DNA of 64,000 nucleotides from Amycolatopsis taiwanensis DSM 45107 (GTDB lineage Bacteria > Actinomycetota > Actinomycetes > Mycobacteriales > Pseudonocardiaceae): the NCBI RefSeq assembly GCF_000519205.1, contig NZ_JAFB01000046.1:1-64000 (forward strand). The letters run 5' to 3'. A program made the translations under genes and the position numbers. Positions 52,289-64,000 of this stretch are shown piece after piece (the first letter of the stretch is position 1; each line of letters opens with the position of its first letter). Under the pieces are notes generated by a model. It was given only the letters and a program-made list of their open reading frames with translations, made no database searches and was not told the origin of the DNA.

Positions 52289-52753
52289 CTACGGCCGTGG
52301 CTGGTCGGGGCGATCGAGGCGGGCCTCCGGCGGAACGTCGCCCAGCACGACGATGGCTCCGGTCAGCCCGCGTCCTTCGTCGTTTCCGGTGGGCGAGGAA
52401 TACCAGTAGCAGCCCGGCCCGTCCAGGTTGAGGGTCGCCCTTCCCCGGGAATGGTTCACCAGCCAGATGAATTTCCGGTCGCCATTGCTCGGCAGCAGCG
52501 CGCAGTGCGTGTTCAGATCGTCATTAATGAGTTCGAGTTCGAGGTCACCGCCGTGCGGCAGGACCAGGATCCCGGGATCCCAGCCGATTTCATCGGGCCG
52601 GATCCGGATCGTCGCCGCCATCCGGCCATCGGCCCGCTCCGTGGCCCGGCCAATGCTCCCGGTCCCCAGCATTCGACCGATCGCCGCCTTGTTCTGCCCG
52701 TCCAGCCCGAGCTCACTCAACAGGTCGGCTCGCTCCTGCGCGCTTGTCGTCAC
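52289..52753 (-). CDS. Cupredoxin-like PQQ-associated protein (MSMEG_3727-like)
   Basis: 154 residues. The C-terminal 100 form a cupredoxin-like sheet: 'RIRPDEIGWDPGILVLPHGG', 'LELELINDDLNTHCALLPSN', 'KFIWLVNHSRGRATLNLDG' and 'GCYWYSSPTGNDEGRGLTG'. His and Cys occur where type-1 copper ligands sit (THC, NHS, GCYWY), though not in the canonical CxxxHxxxxM order. Actinobacteria encode a protein of this kind next to PQQ genes. A role as electron acceptor of the dehydrogenase is likely but unproven. It has no signal peptide either. It is 92 bp upstream of the dehydrogenase, same strand. Confidence 0.75.
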   Translation of the reverse strand: MTTSAQERADLLSELGLDGQNKAAIGRMLGTGSIGRATERADGRMAATIRIRPDEIGWDPGILVLPHGGDLELELINDDLNTHCALLPSNGDRKFIWLVNHSRGRATLNLDGPGCYWYSSPTGNDEGRGLTGAIVVLGDVPPEARLDRPDQPRP

Positions 52754-53147
52754 CGGACTTCACCTCCTCATCATCGATCCCTGTCTCAACTTGTCGCATC
52801 GCTCGGCTCGCGGCACTCGGCTACTAGACGCATCTGGTTGTCATCGGATCCCGATTCGCCATGGCTCCAGTGGAAAAATCGAATGCGTCAATCCGCAAGA
52901 CGGCTACGAGTTCAACTTCGCCGCAGCGAAGCTGTATCTGCTCATTAATTATTCTAATTGAGAGCGAGATTTTCGAGTCGACACGTAACGAAGCAGTATT
53001 CTACGTCGCATGAATCCGCACCGACAAGGACGATCGCGATCCCGGGGCGGCCGTGCCGTTCGTGGGCCACGAGCTACCGTTCGTACCAGGCACGGCGCCG
53101 ATACCGGCCAAGGCATGGCTCCCGGGCCTCGAGCTCCCGCCGGACGA
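52754..53147. other. Intergenic region, probable promoter of the cupredoxin-dehydrogenase operon
   Basis: About 390 bp without a gene. An AT-rich segment at about 52938-52962 (attaattattctaatt) stands out from its surroundings and lies upstream of the minus-strand start at 52753. It also lies beyond the katG stop. Confidence 0.45.
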
Positions 53148-56814
<3,667 letters not shown>

Positions 56815-56955
56815 GTGGCGACCGCCTTTGGTCTGTCATCCGACGACGGACGGGCAAGCCAGCTCCGCGCCGGTGACCGCTCAATGCTGCCCGGCCTGAG
56901 CCGCGTCGCAGGTGCCGCTTCCTGCCCCGGAGTACTCACGACGCCAGCCGGCCGA

Positions 56956-56989
56956 TGGTGTAACACGGGGACAACCGGTGGTGTAACGC
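56956..56989 (-). promoter_or_regulatory. Paired direct repeats, candidate LytTR operator
   Basis: TGGTGTAACAC at 56956-56966 and TGGTGTAACGC at 56979-56989, offset 23 bp (about two helical turns). They lie 142 bp upstream of the regulator start. LytTR proteins bind pairs of short direct repeats with two-turn spacing, so autoregulation is plausible. Confidence 0.55.
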
Positions 56990-57186
56990 AGTTGATCACG
57001 GCAAGTTTAGCGGCCTCTGGCGGGACACACAGCGTCTGACTGGATGAACCCTCAACTGTCCTTGGAGCACCTACGATGTCGGGCAATCCGCTGCGAGACG
57101 ATAGGAGGGCATTTGTTCTTTCGCCTGGGAGACGACTCGAGTTTCCGAGCGGAACCCTTTACCAGCGCTGACGAACTGGATGGGTA

Positions 57187-57660
57187 CTGAGCGAGTACCA
57201 GTACTACGAATTCCTGGCAATCGACCGGCCGCTGGACGAGGACGAGCCCACCGAGGTTCGGTCGCTGTCCACCCGGGCGAGGATCACCGCCACCAGTTTC
57301 GTGAACGAGTACCACTGAGGCAACTTCCGCGGTGATTCGAACCACTTGATGGAGCACTGTTACGACGCGCACCTGTACGTGGCCAACTGGGGCACACACC
57401 GGGTGATGTTCCGCCTGCCATGCGATCTGCTCGATGCCGATGTCGTCGAGGACTACTGCGTCGGCGACCAGGTGAGTGCCAGGGTCACGGACGAGTTCGT
57501 CGTGCTCGACTTCATCAGCGAGGATCACGTCGGCGAGTTCGACTTCGACTACGACGCCGAGACGTGGCTGTCGGCGATCGTCGGAGTTCGAGCCGAACTC
57601 GCCGCCGGTGATCTCCGGCCGCTCTATCTCGCCTGGCTGGCCGCCTACGTCTGCTTTGGG
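57187..57660 (+). pseudogene. Conserved hypothetical gene with an in-frame stop and a lost 3' end
   Basis: From CTG 57187 the frame reads 'SEYQYYEFLAIDRPLDEDEP', 'SLSTRARITATSFVNEYH', then TGA at 57316-57318 where a Trp (TGG) is expected, then 'GNFRGDSNHLMEHCYDAHLY', 'VANWGTHRVMFRLPCDLLDA', 'VVLDFISEDHVGEFDFDYDA', 'LAAGDLRPLYLAWLAA'. This is a common actinobacterial hypothetical family (about 300-500 residues). Around 57650 the similarity stops, 50 bp before the first DUF262 gene. The DUF262 pair therefore seems to have entered this gene. Confidence 0.65.
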
Positions 57661-57709
57661 GCGCCTGTCGGTTCGGCGCTTTTGTGTCGTATCCCTTCAC
57701 TAGTAATGA

Positions 57710-59419
57710 GTGGCCGTGACGGCATCAGCGGGCGAAGCCTATTTGGAGCCCCTGCTCGTGGGCGAGATCTCTGGGAGCTTCTACGTCCCTGCGTACCAGC
57801 GTGGCTACCGGTGGGGTGAGGTCGAGGTACGTAGGCTTCTCGACGACGTTTGGGGAAGCCGGGACAGGCCGTACTACTTGCAGCCGGTGGTGGTAAAGCG
57901 GTATGGCGACGAGTGGGAGCTGGTTGACGGCCAGCAGCGGCTCACGACGCTGTTCCTGATCTTCCAGTACATGAAGGCTGAGGGGCTTCAGAGCTCCGGG
58001 GCCGACTACCGCCTGCGGTATGAGACGCGGGAGGACAGCGCTGCCTATCTGGAGGAGCTCGATCCGGATCGGTGCCAGGAGAACATCGACTTCTTCCACA
58101 TTTACGAGGCTTACCGATGCATCGGCGCCTGGTTCGATGGCCACGGGAGTCGGCGGCAGTATGTCGCCAACAAGTTCTACGACGCGCTCTTCGAGCAGGT
58201 CCGGGTCATCTGGTACGAGGCGGCCGACGACCTGGACTCGGCCACGCTCTTCACCCGGCTCAACGTCGGCCGCATCCCACTGACGGACGCCGAACTCGTC
58301 AAAGCCCTCCTGCTGTCCCGCAGCCGCGGCAGCGTCGGCGTGACCGACCGCGCGCTTGAGATCGCGGCGCAGTGGGATGTCATCGAGCGAGATCTGCGCG
58401 ATCCGGAGCTGTGGGCGTTCATCACCGGCAAGGGGGCACAGGACCCAACGCACATCAGCCTGCTGCTGGACACGATCGCGGGCGGGCCCACCGGCCGGGA
58501 CCGGCCACCGTTTCATACGTTCGAGACTCTCCGGGAGCGGATCGCGGCCGCCCCTCAGGAGTTCTGGAACGAGGTGGTCGACCTGCACTCCCTCGTACTG
58601 GGATGGTTCGAGAGCCGGGACCTATTTCACAAGATCGGTTACCTCGTCGCACGGTGGACCTCCTTCAGCGATCTGATCGAACTGTCCAGGGACAAGCCAA
58701 AGTCGCGGTTTGAGGCGGAGCTGGATCGGTTCATCCGCAACGATTTGAGGCTGTCCGAGGCCGCGCTGCGGGATCTGAGCTACTTCAGCGACAAGGCCAG
58801 CCGGGCGCTGCTGCTGATGAACATCGAGACCATCCGACAGCGCCAGCACTCCTCGGAGCGGTATTCGTTCCGGGAGCATGCCCTTGGCCACTGGTCCCTG
58901 GAGCACGTTCACGCGCAGAACGCGGAACGGCTCAACCGCGCGGAGCAGTGGCAGGAATGGCTGCGCCTGCATCGCCGGGCACTGGTAGCGCTCGACGAGA
59001 TCGGCCAAGCCGAAAAGGAGCCAGTCCTGGCCATGGTGGACGAGGTGCTCGCGAAACCCGCCATCACTGAAGCAGACTTCCGCCCGCTGGAACTCCAGCT
59101 CACCGAGCTGCTCTCGGTCGGCGGTGACTTGAGCGATGGTGGGGTGGACTCCATCGCCAACCTGGCGTTGCTCGACGGGGATGACAACAGCGCGCTGAGC
59201 AACTCGGTGTTCGCGGTCAAACGGGCGGCGGTTCTCGACCGCGACCGGCGGGGTTCGTACATCCCCGTCTGTACCAGGAACGTCTTCTTGAAGTACTACT
59301 CGCCGGCCGACGAGCACCAGATGCATTTCTGGAGCGCACAGGATCGGGAGCACTACCTCGATGAGATGGTCTCGGTTCTTCGTGACTATCTGCTGCCCGC
59401 CAAGGAGGCAACGTTGTGA
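57710..59419 (+). CDS. DUF262-DUF1524 protein (GmrSD-type restriction enzyme fusion), first of a pair
   Basis: 569 residues from GTG 57710. The N-terminal DUF262 domain has 'FYVPAYQRGYRWGEVEVRRL' (29-35 YQRGYRW) and 'ELVDGQQRLTTLFLIFQYMK' (DGQQR at 73-77), the ParB-like nucleotide-binding motif. The C-terminal DUF1524 half retains HNH-type blocks: 'WSLEHVHAQNAERL' near 397 and 'NLALLDGDDNSALSNSVFAV' near 484. In relatives such as GmrSD and SspE, DUF262 hydrolyses nucleotide and DUF1524 cuts modified or phage DNA. Its stop overlaps the next DUF262 gene by 4 bp, so both products are made together. Confidence 0.9.
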   Translation: MAVTASAGEAYLEPLLVGEISGSFYVPAYQRGYRWGEVEVRRLLDDVWGSRDRPYYLQPVVVKRYGDEWELVDGQQRLTTLFLIFQYMKAEGLQSSGADYRLRYETREDSAAYLEELDPDRCQENIDFFHIYEAYRCIGAWFDGHGSRRQYVANKFYDALFEQVRVIWYEAADDLDSATLFTRLNVGRIPLTDAELVKALLLSRSRGSVGVTDRALEIAAQWDVIERDLRDPELWAFITGKGAQDPTHISLLLDTIAGGPTGRDRPPFHTFETLRERIAAAPQEFWNEVVDLHSLVLGWFESRDLFHKIGYLVARWTSFSDLIELSRDKPKSRFEAELDRFIRNDLRLSEAALRDLSYFSDKASRALLLMNIETIRQRQHSSERYSFREHALGHWSLEHVHAQNAERLNRAEQWQEWLRLHRRALVALDEIGQAEKEPVLAMVDEVLAKPAITEADFRPLELQLTELLSVGGDLSDGGVDSIANLALLDGDDNSALSNSVFAVKRAAVLDRDRRGSYIPVCTRNVFLKYYSPADEHQMHFWSAQDREHYLDEMVSVLRDYLLPAKEATL

Positions 59420-61698
59420 AGGGGTTTCTCACTTCGTACGCCGGGATGTTCGAGCCGCGGCCAGGCGATGTGCCAGGGACCGACAGCATCGAGATTCCGC
59501 TCATCCAGCGCGACTACGCGCAGGGCCGACCAAGCGCCTGGGTGGGGGAGATCCGGGCCGACTTCCTGGAAGTCCTCCTCGACGCGGTGGCCGGTGGTGA
59601 GCCCGTCGGGCTCGACTTCGTGTACGGCAAGATCGAGGGCAGCACGTTCCATCCCCTCGACGGACAGCAACGACTGACCACGTTATTCCTGCTCCACTGG
59701 TACTTCGCCTCCGCCGCCGGTGAGCTTCGCCCCGATGCGGCCTGGACCCGCTTCTCCTACGCGACACGCGCGAGCGCGCGGCTGTTCTGCCAGCGGCTCG
59801 CCCTCAACCCGCTACCTCGGGACGAGGCCGTGCCGTCCGCGTGGATTGTCGATCAGGCGTGGTACCTGCACGTGTGGCGAACCGACCCGACCATCCAGGC
59901 GATGCTCGTCATGATCGATGCGATTGACCAGGACGTTCAGCGCCTTCATCCGGACCTGGACGTCCAGGCTGCGTGGCAGCGACTTACCCGCGCCAAGTCT
60001 CCCGCAGTCTCGTTCTACCTGCTGCCGTTGGACGACATGGAGTCCGACGAGGACCTCTACATCAAGATGAACTCCCGCGGGAAACCACTCACCCCGTTCG
60101 AGAACTTCAAGGCGCGTTTCGAGCAGGACATCCAGCACGCGAACCGGGCCGACGAGTTCGCGCACAAGATCGACGGTCCGTGGTCGGATCTCCTCTGGCC
60201 GTACCACGGCGGCGACAACATCATCGACGACGAACTGATCCGCTACATCGGCTTCATCACCGAGCTCTGCGAGCTGCGCGAGGGGAAGCTGGTGAGGGAG
60301 CCCCGGCTCGGTCCCCGGGCTCGCGCCATATTCGGGCGGGAGAACGAGCGAGCCAGCGAGCATCTGGACTTCCTGTTCGGCGCATTCGATAGCTGGCAGG
60401 ACAGCGAGCACATCAGCGACACCTTCAACGAGGTGCTGTCGACGGCGCTCCCGGGCCAGCGCCGCTATGACTCGCAGAAAGTCCTCCTCTTCGGCGCCAC
60501 CAGCGTCAACTTGTTCGAGCAGTGCCTTCGACGTGGCTACTTCTACCGCCCTTTCACGTTGCAGCAGACCCTGTTCCTGTACGCGGTCCTGCTGCGCGTC
60601 ATCGAGGGCACCGACGAGTTCCCGCGCCGATTACGCGTCCTGCGGAATCTCATCGCGGCCTCCGAAAACGGAATACGTCGCTCCAGCATGCCGGCTCTGA
60701 TCACCGACGTGGAAGAGATCATCGTCCGCGGTGATCTCGACGCAGTGACCGGGTTCAGCGGCAACCAGGTCGAGGAGGAACGCCGTAAGCAGAGATTTCT
60801 AGAGGCCAATCCCGAGCTCGAGGATGCTCTGTTCAGGCTGGAGGACCACCCACTCCTTCGTGGCACTTTGAGCGCTTTCGAGCTTGACAGCGCTAGTTTC
60901 CGGCACCGTGCTGAAGCGTTCGAGACCGCCTTCAACAATGCGGGGCGTTGGCGCGAGCTGACCGGCGCGCTGCTCGCGACCGGTGACTACCAGCGTCAGC
61001 GGCCGAAATCGCACGCGTGGCAGTTCGGGACCAGCTCTGCCGGCCAGGATGGCGTGTGGCGCTACCTCCTCGCGGAGACCACTTTTGACGCTCTCTCCGC
61101 GACCCGCACCGTCCTGGGCGAGTTTCTCGATGGACTCGCCGCGTCCGGTAGCGATCCGGCGGAGCACTTCGAGACCGTGATGAGTGGTTGGCTCGCCGAG
61201 CGCGAAACGGCTGAGCTATTCGACTGGCGCTACTACCTCGTCAAATATTCGTCTATGCGGTCGGGTGCCACAGGCATCTACTACGGCGTCGACGGGGAGC
61301 TTGGCTACTCGATGTGCATGCTGCGTACCCAGCAGCGCAACGGAAAATACCGTGACCCGATCCTCCTCGAGGTTTGGGAGTCCAGCGAGGCCGGCGACCG
61401 GGTCCGCGATCCGTGGTTCACCGGATACGAGACGAATCCTCGCTGGCTTCGGTTGGAACGTAGCGGTGTCGGAATGCGTAGCGTGAGCGACGGCTTCGAG
61501 CTCGAGGGCGCCGGGGACGAGGCTCTGCAGGCAAAGTTCGCCGATATCTGTAACCGGCACAACGACGTGGACGCCGTGGGTGATCGCACAGTGTTGAAGG
61601 TCCCCCAGCGCGACCACGGTGCCGGGCCCGTGGACTCGACGGACCGCGTTGTCATCGGCGCAGCGTTCCTCCGTGAACTGGTGGCTGCCGGTCTCTAG
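59416..61698 (+). CDS. DUF262 protein, second of a pair
   Basis: 760 residues from GTG 59416, overlapping the first gene (GTGA). DUF262 core: 'IPLIQRDYAQGRPSAWVGEI', 'FHPLDGQQRLTTLFLLHWYF' (DGQQR at 82-86) and 'YIKMNSRGKPLTPFENFKAR'. The following 450 residues are mainly helical and unlike DUF1524: no EH(I/V)xxQ nuclease block is visible. The last part has 'YYGVDGELGYSMCMLRTQQR', 'LEVWESSEAGDRVRDPWFTG'. It may be the partner that recognises DNA or regulates the nuclease-bearing first protein. Function unknown; membership in an antiphage system is inferred from the family. Confidence 0.88.
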   Translation: MKGFLTSYAGMFEPRPGDVPGTDSIEIPLIQRDYAQGRPSAWVGEIRADFLEVLLDAVAGGEPVGLDFVYGKIEGSTFHPLDGQQRLTTLFLLHWYFASAAGELRPDAAWTRFSYATRASARLFCQRLALNPLPRDEAVPSAWIVDQAWYLHVWRTDPTIQAMLVMIDAIDQDVQRLHPDLDVQAAWQRLTRAKSPAVSFYLLPLDDMESDEDLYIKMNSRGKPLTPFENFKARFEQDIQHANRADEFAHKIDGPWSDLLWPYHGGDNIIDDELIRYIGFITELCELREGKLVREPRLGPRARAIFGRENERASEHLDFLFGAFDSWQDSEHISDTFNEVLSTALPGQRRYDSQKVLLFGATSVNLFEQCLRRGYFYRPFTLQQTLFLYAVLLRVIEGTDEFPRRLRVLRNLIAASENGIRRSSMPALITDVEEIIVRGDLDAVTGFSGNQVEEERRKQRFLEANPELEDALFRLEDHPLLRGTLSAFELDSASFRHRAEAFETAFNNAGRWRELTGALLATGDYQRQRPKSHAWQFGTSSAGQDGVWRYLLAETTFDALSATRTVLGEFLDGLAASGSDPAEHFETVMSGWLAERETAELFDWRYYLVKYSSMRSGATGIYYGVDGELGYSMCMLRTQQRNGKYRDPILLEVWESSEAGDRVRDPWFTGYETNPRWLRLERSGVGMRSVSDGFELEGAGDEALQAKFADICNRHNDVDAVGDRTVLKVPQRDHGAGPVDSTDRVVIGAAFLRELVAAGL

Positions 61699-61843
61699 CT
61701 GGCCAAGGGCGTGGATGCCCCAGGCCGCTTCGCCAGCGCGTGGGACCAACGTGTAGTACACGTGCAATCGTGTCGCAGGAATAGAATCGGCTCGGTAGTA
61801 CAACCTAAATGCTCGAACGGGAGCGGAGGACTATCGTCGACGG

Positions 61844-63013
61844 CTAGCCAAATTTGATATCGATCCGGAAGGCACCTTTCATAGGCTTACCATTTGTACT
61901 GTCGGCTGTCTCTACATTGACGAGCATCCCGAACGGGGCCCGACCGGGATTGGCCCCAGGTTCCCCATTTATCTCGCAGTTGACCAAATCTATCCAGGCA
62001 TCCACACCTGGATGCCCTGCCGTCATGACCGTTGGCGGACTGTTCGCCACATCCACCTCAGTCCAGATATAGACGAGGTAATTGCTGTAATAGAGGCACT
62101 CGACCGACACTGACCGGACCAGGCCGGGTTCAGCCGTGAAGTCCGCGACCGATCCGTCTGCAGAAACAGTAACGGACACGCTTCGACGGGCGGCCGGCAA
62201 GAAACCCTTGCGTTGATCTATCTGGTTGCCACCGAGCAATTTTCGTTCTGCTAGTGCGACGTAGATCGGCGTTGCGAGAACTGCGTGGACAGATTGTTTA
62301 CTGCGGTTGTCGTCGTCCACCGTAACATCCACTTTACCTTCGACGAGCGGGACGGCGAGAAACTCCATCAACTGAGCTGGTCCATGTAGTCGAAGATCAG
62401 CCGCTGCTTGCAGACCGTTTTGTGGAGATGTGGCGTTTATCGCAAATCCTTCTTCACTGTGGGTGTCCTTGCTTTCGCGGACACTCCGGATCCGTTCGCC
62501 GATTTCAGGCCGACGGGAGATTTGTTCCCCGACGACGGCCAGAATGTTAGGCGTCGCCGAGTGTGCACTCAGGCGCTTGTTTCCCGGGGCGGGCTGCTCG
62601 CCCAGCACGTGGTGTCGAGACCCCGCGAGCATCACGGTCTCCCCCGCTTTGCGCCCCCGGAAGAACACCATGTCGTAACCATCGGTCGGGCTATCCGGGT
62701 CGTATCCCTGACCGAGCCACCCCCATTGAAGCGGCATCACGCCACGGAAGTAGAGGTTTCCCGTATTGACAGACTTGCCCACCTGATGATGGCGGTCGAG
62801 GTACCGTTCGATCATCCGGAGCTTTGCTATCCGAGTCGCAGGTGCGGGATCTGGCTGCCGCAGAGCAAGGCTGGCAACCTTGAGGTCGACCTTCGCCTCG
62901 GCGCTCACCCGACGTCGTATTGATGGATCGATCTGGTCGAAGATCATGTCCAGCTTGGTGTCGGAGATGTAGAGGTAGAAACGCAACGAAGGCTGCCCTC
63001 GTTTGCGCCACAT
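61844..63013 (-). CDS. DUF7019-like protein (SAVMC3_10250 type)
   Basis: 389 residues from ATG 63013, with GGAGGTGA six bases upstream; a longer in-frame start at 63106 has no such site. The N-terminal 'LRFYLYISDTKLDMIFDQID' and 'AEAKVDLKVASLAL' resemble the start of actinobacterial DUF7019 proteins ('YLYISDxKVD'). Later segments are 'GVMPLQWGWLGQGYDPDSPT', 'DMVFFRGRKAGETVMLAGSR' and the C-terminal 'VECLYYSNYLVYIWTEVDVA'. Beta-rich, no catalytic motif seen. It converges on the DUF262 pair (145-bp gap). Whether it works with them is unknown. Family name is from recall. Confidence 0.65.
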   Translation of the reverse strand: MWRKRGQPSLRFYLYISDTKLDMIFDQIDPSIRRRVSAEAKVDLKVASLALRQPDPAPATRIAKLRMIERYLDRHHQVGKSVNTGNLYFRGVMPLQWGWLGQGYDPDSPTDGYDMVFFRGRKAGETVMLAGSRHHVLGEQPAPGNKRLSAHSATPNILAVVGEQISRRPEIGERIRSVRESKDTHSEEGFAINATSPQNGLQAAADLRLHGPAQLMEFLAVPLVEGKVDVTVDDDNRSKQSVHAVLATPIYVALAERKLLGGNQIDQRKGFLPAARRSVSVTVSADGSVADFTAEPGLVRSVSVECLYYSNYLVYIWTEVDVANSPPTVMTAGHPGVDAWIDLVNCEINGEPGANPGRAPFGMLVNVETADSTNGKPMKGAFRIDIKFG

Positions 63014-63106
63014 CCCAAACTCACCTCCATATGGCGATCGACCAAGGACACCGTCTGTGTGACTCGATGCCAGTGTTTCACAACGCCGAGCGGGAGTGCC
63101 GATCAT

Positions 63107-63370
63107 TTACCTCATATACGCGCTCCGGTTCGCACCACTGCGCCCACACCGCAGCCTCGGGCAGAGCTGCGCCGGTTGCAGTTGCTGGTCAATCCGGACA
63201 CAGTGCTGCGTGTGCGCGAACATCGCCGTCGCCCCGGAGTCGAGCGTGTTCGCCTTGGCGGTGGCGGCGTGCCCGCCATGTTTTACGTCTGCTCCAGAAT
63301 CCAGCAGGTCTCGAAGCGTGGCAAGATCTTCCATCTCTACGGCACGATGGACAGGAGAAAGTTCGTTCAC
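63107..63370 (-). pseudogene. Ankyrin-repeat protein remnant
   Basis: The first 30 residues, 'MNELSPVHRAVEMEDLATLR' and DLLDSGADV, form an ankyrin repeat with the usual N-terminus of small actinobacterial ankyrin proteins. After about residue 33 the sequence no longer fits the repeat, so the gene is truncated or frameshifted. It is upstream of the DUF7019-like gene on the same strand. Bases 63371-63541 contain a further unrecognised reading-frame tail on the plus strand ending at 63607. Confidence 0.45.
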
Positions 63371-63541
63371 TGTCGCTACCTACAATCCCATCACGCAGAC
63401 CTGAACGGTGTGTTCACGGCATTTCGGTCCCCGTGACCGCCTTCCGCCCAGCGCGGCAATCATTCTGTCTCCCAGCGGCAGGTCCTCGGCGACTCGATCG
63501 AGCGCGGGGTGAAGCTCAGCGTTTTCGTCGACCGAGACCGG

Positions 63542-64000
63542 TCAGTCCTGGCCCAGACCCTGACCGCCGTTCACCTCCTGATCGGCCTGGCCTGGGACGG
63601 CGCCTAGCGTCCGGTGTGCGGGTGACAGTCGAGCGGCGCTGACCGCTGCCGGTGTCCGCAGGCTCACTGCGACGGTGACCATGGCGTTCGCGAGCAGTCC
63701 CACCAATCCGGCGTTGATGCCTAGGAACGGGTCGTGCCCGGTCAGGATCAGCGCGAACGCGACCACCAAGCCGACGACGATGCCCGCCGTGACGCCCTGC
63801 TTGCTGACCCGGCGCCAGACCAGCGACAACAGCACACCGGGGAACAGCTGGCTGATGCCGGAGTAGGCGTTGACCAGGATCTGGTTGAGCAGCGCCGTAG
63901 TGGTCAGGCTGAACACCAGCGCCACCGCCATCACCGCCAGCACCAGCAGCCGCGACACCCGCAGCACCGTGTCCCGGCTGGCGTCCGGGCGCAGCAGGCC
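63542..64000 (-). CDS. Sodium:solute symporter family protein, C-terminal part (continues past the window)
   Basis: About 152 residues to the stop at 63542. The final transmembrane helices are present: 'LVLAVMAVALVFSLTTTALL', 'YSGISQLFPGVLLSLVWRRV', 'GVTAGIVVGLVVAFALILTG', 'GLVGLLANAMVTVAVSL'. 'GISQLFPGxxLxLxWRRVxxxGxxAGxxxG' is typical of PutP/MctP-type transporters of monocarboxylates or amino acids. The N-terminal ten helices are right of base 64000. The substrate cannot be determined. Confidence 0.85.
   Translation of the reverse strand, partial: GLLRPDASRDTVLRVSRLLVLAVMAVALVFSLTTTALLNQILVNAYSGISQLFPGVLLSLVWRRVSKQGVTAGIVVGLVVAFALILTGHDPFLGINAGLVGLLANAMVTVAVSLRTPAAVSAARLSPAHRTLGAVPGQADQEVNGGQGLGQD

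Noticed and set aside
61844-63106. Upstream start (63106) for the DUF7019-like gene
   Set aside because: The ATG at 63013 has GGAGGTGA at the right distance, and the family begins close to it.

Overview
High-GC actinobacterial DNA. The dominant gene families (WYL and ArsR/SRPBCC regulators, a SigJ-type sigma factor, an S-adenosyl methyltransferase of the DUF574 type, an Acg-like nitroreductase, a TDT transporter) and the frequent GTG/TTG starts point to a soil actinomycete, most likely Pseudonocardiales (Amycolatopsis/Saccharopolyspora-like). The genus is an inference. The window looks like an accessory region: catabolic and stress modules alternate with IS debris, truncated genes and genes broken by single-base frameshifts.

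Layout. 1-0.8 kb: the 3' end of a group II intron (maturase tail, domains V and VI) lying in an HNH-endonuclease-like gene, then an IS701 transposase tail. 0.8-13.8 kb: small stress/housekeeping units, namely an SRPBCC-ArsR-SRPBCC operon with two matching operators, a decayed MFS gene, two hydrolases, a WYL regulator, a GNAT enzyme, a USP/Acg pair, a frameshifted carotenoid oxygenase, LUD and SnoaL-like proteins next to a SigJ-type sigma factor, a 21-bp minisatellite and a TDT transporter. 14.1-18.9 kb: a lone argS, an amidohydrolase and IS remnants. 19-26.9 kb: a complete polyol/pentitol module made of two divergent operons (ABC transporter plus dehydrogenase; SorC regulator, xylulokinase and HAD phosphatase). 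27.2-29 kb: an alcohol dehydrogenase divergent from its probable TetR repressor. 29-31.7 kb: broken lysozyme and IS fragments. 31.7-36.1 kb: methyltransferase, XRE-cupin regulator, dithiol-oxidase-like flavoprotein and 14-TM exporter, a possible self-protection module. 36.2-41.4 kb: a scar region with truncated genes and a three-gene overlapping operon typical of integrated elements.

41.5-47.2 kb is a defence-type island: a 1072-aa SF1 helicase fused to a phospholipase-D nuclease (Mokosh type II-like), an unknown 470-aa protein and a doubly frameshifted vsr endonuclease. 48.1-56.8 kb is a PQQ module: pqqA, C, D and E (no pqqB in the window), a convergent PQQ alcohol dehydrogenase with the lanthanide-type Asp pair but no signal peptide, a cupredoxin-like partner, katG, and a GAF-LytTR regulator with paired direct repeats upstream. 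57.2-63 kb holds two overlapping DUF262 genes (GmrSD-like), apparently inserted into another gene, and a convergent DUF7019-like protein. The window ends in a sodium:solute symporter.

The most interesting candidates are the DUF262 pair, the helicase-PLD fusion with its neighbours, and the apparently cytoplasmic PQQ dehydrogenase module.
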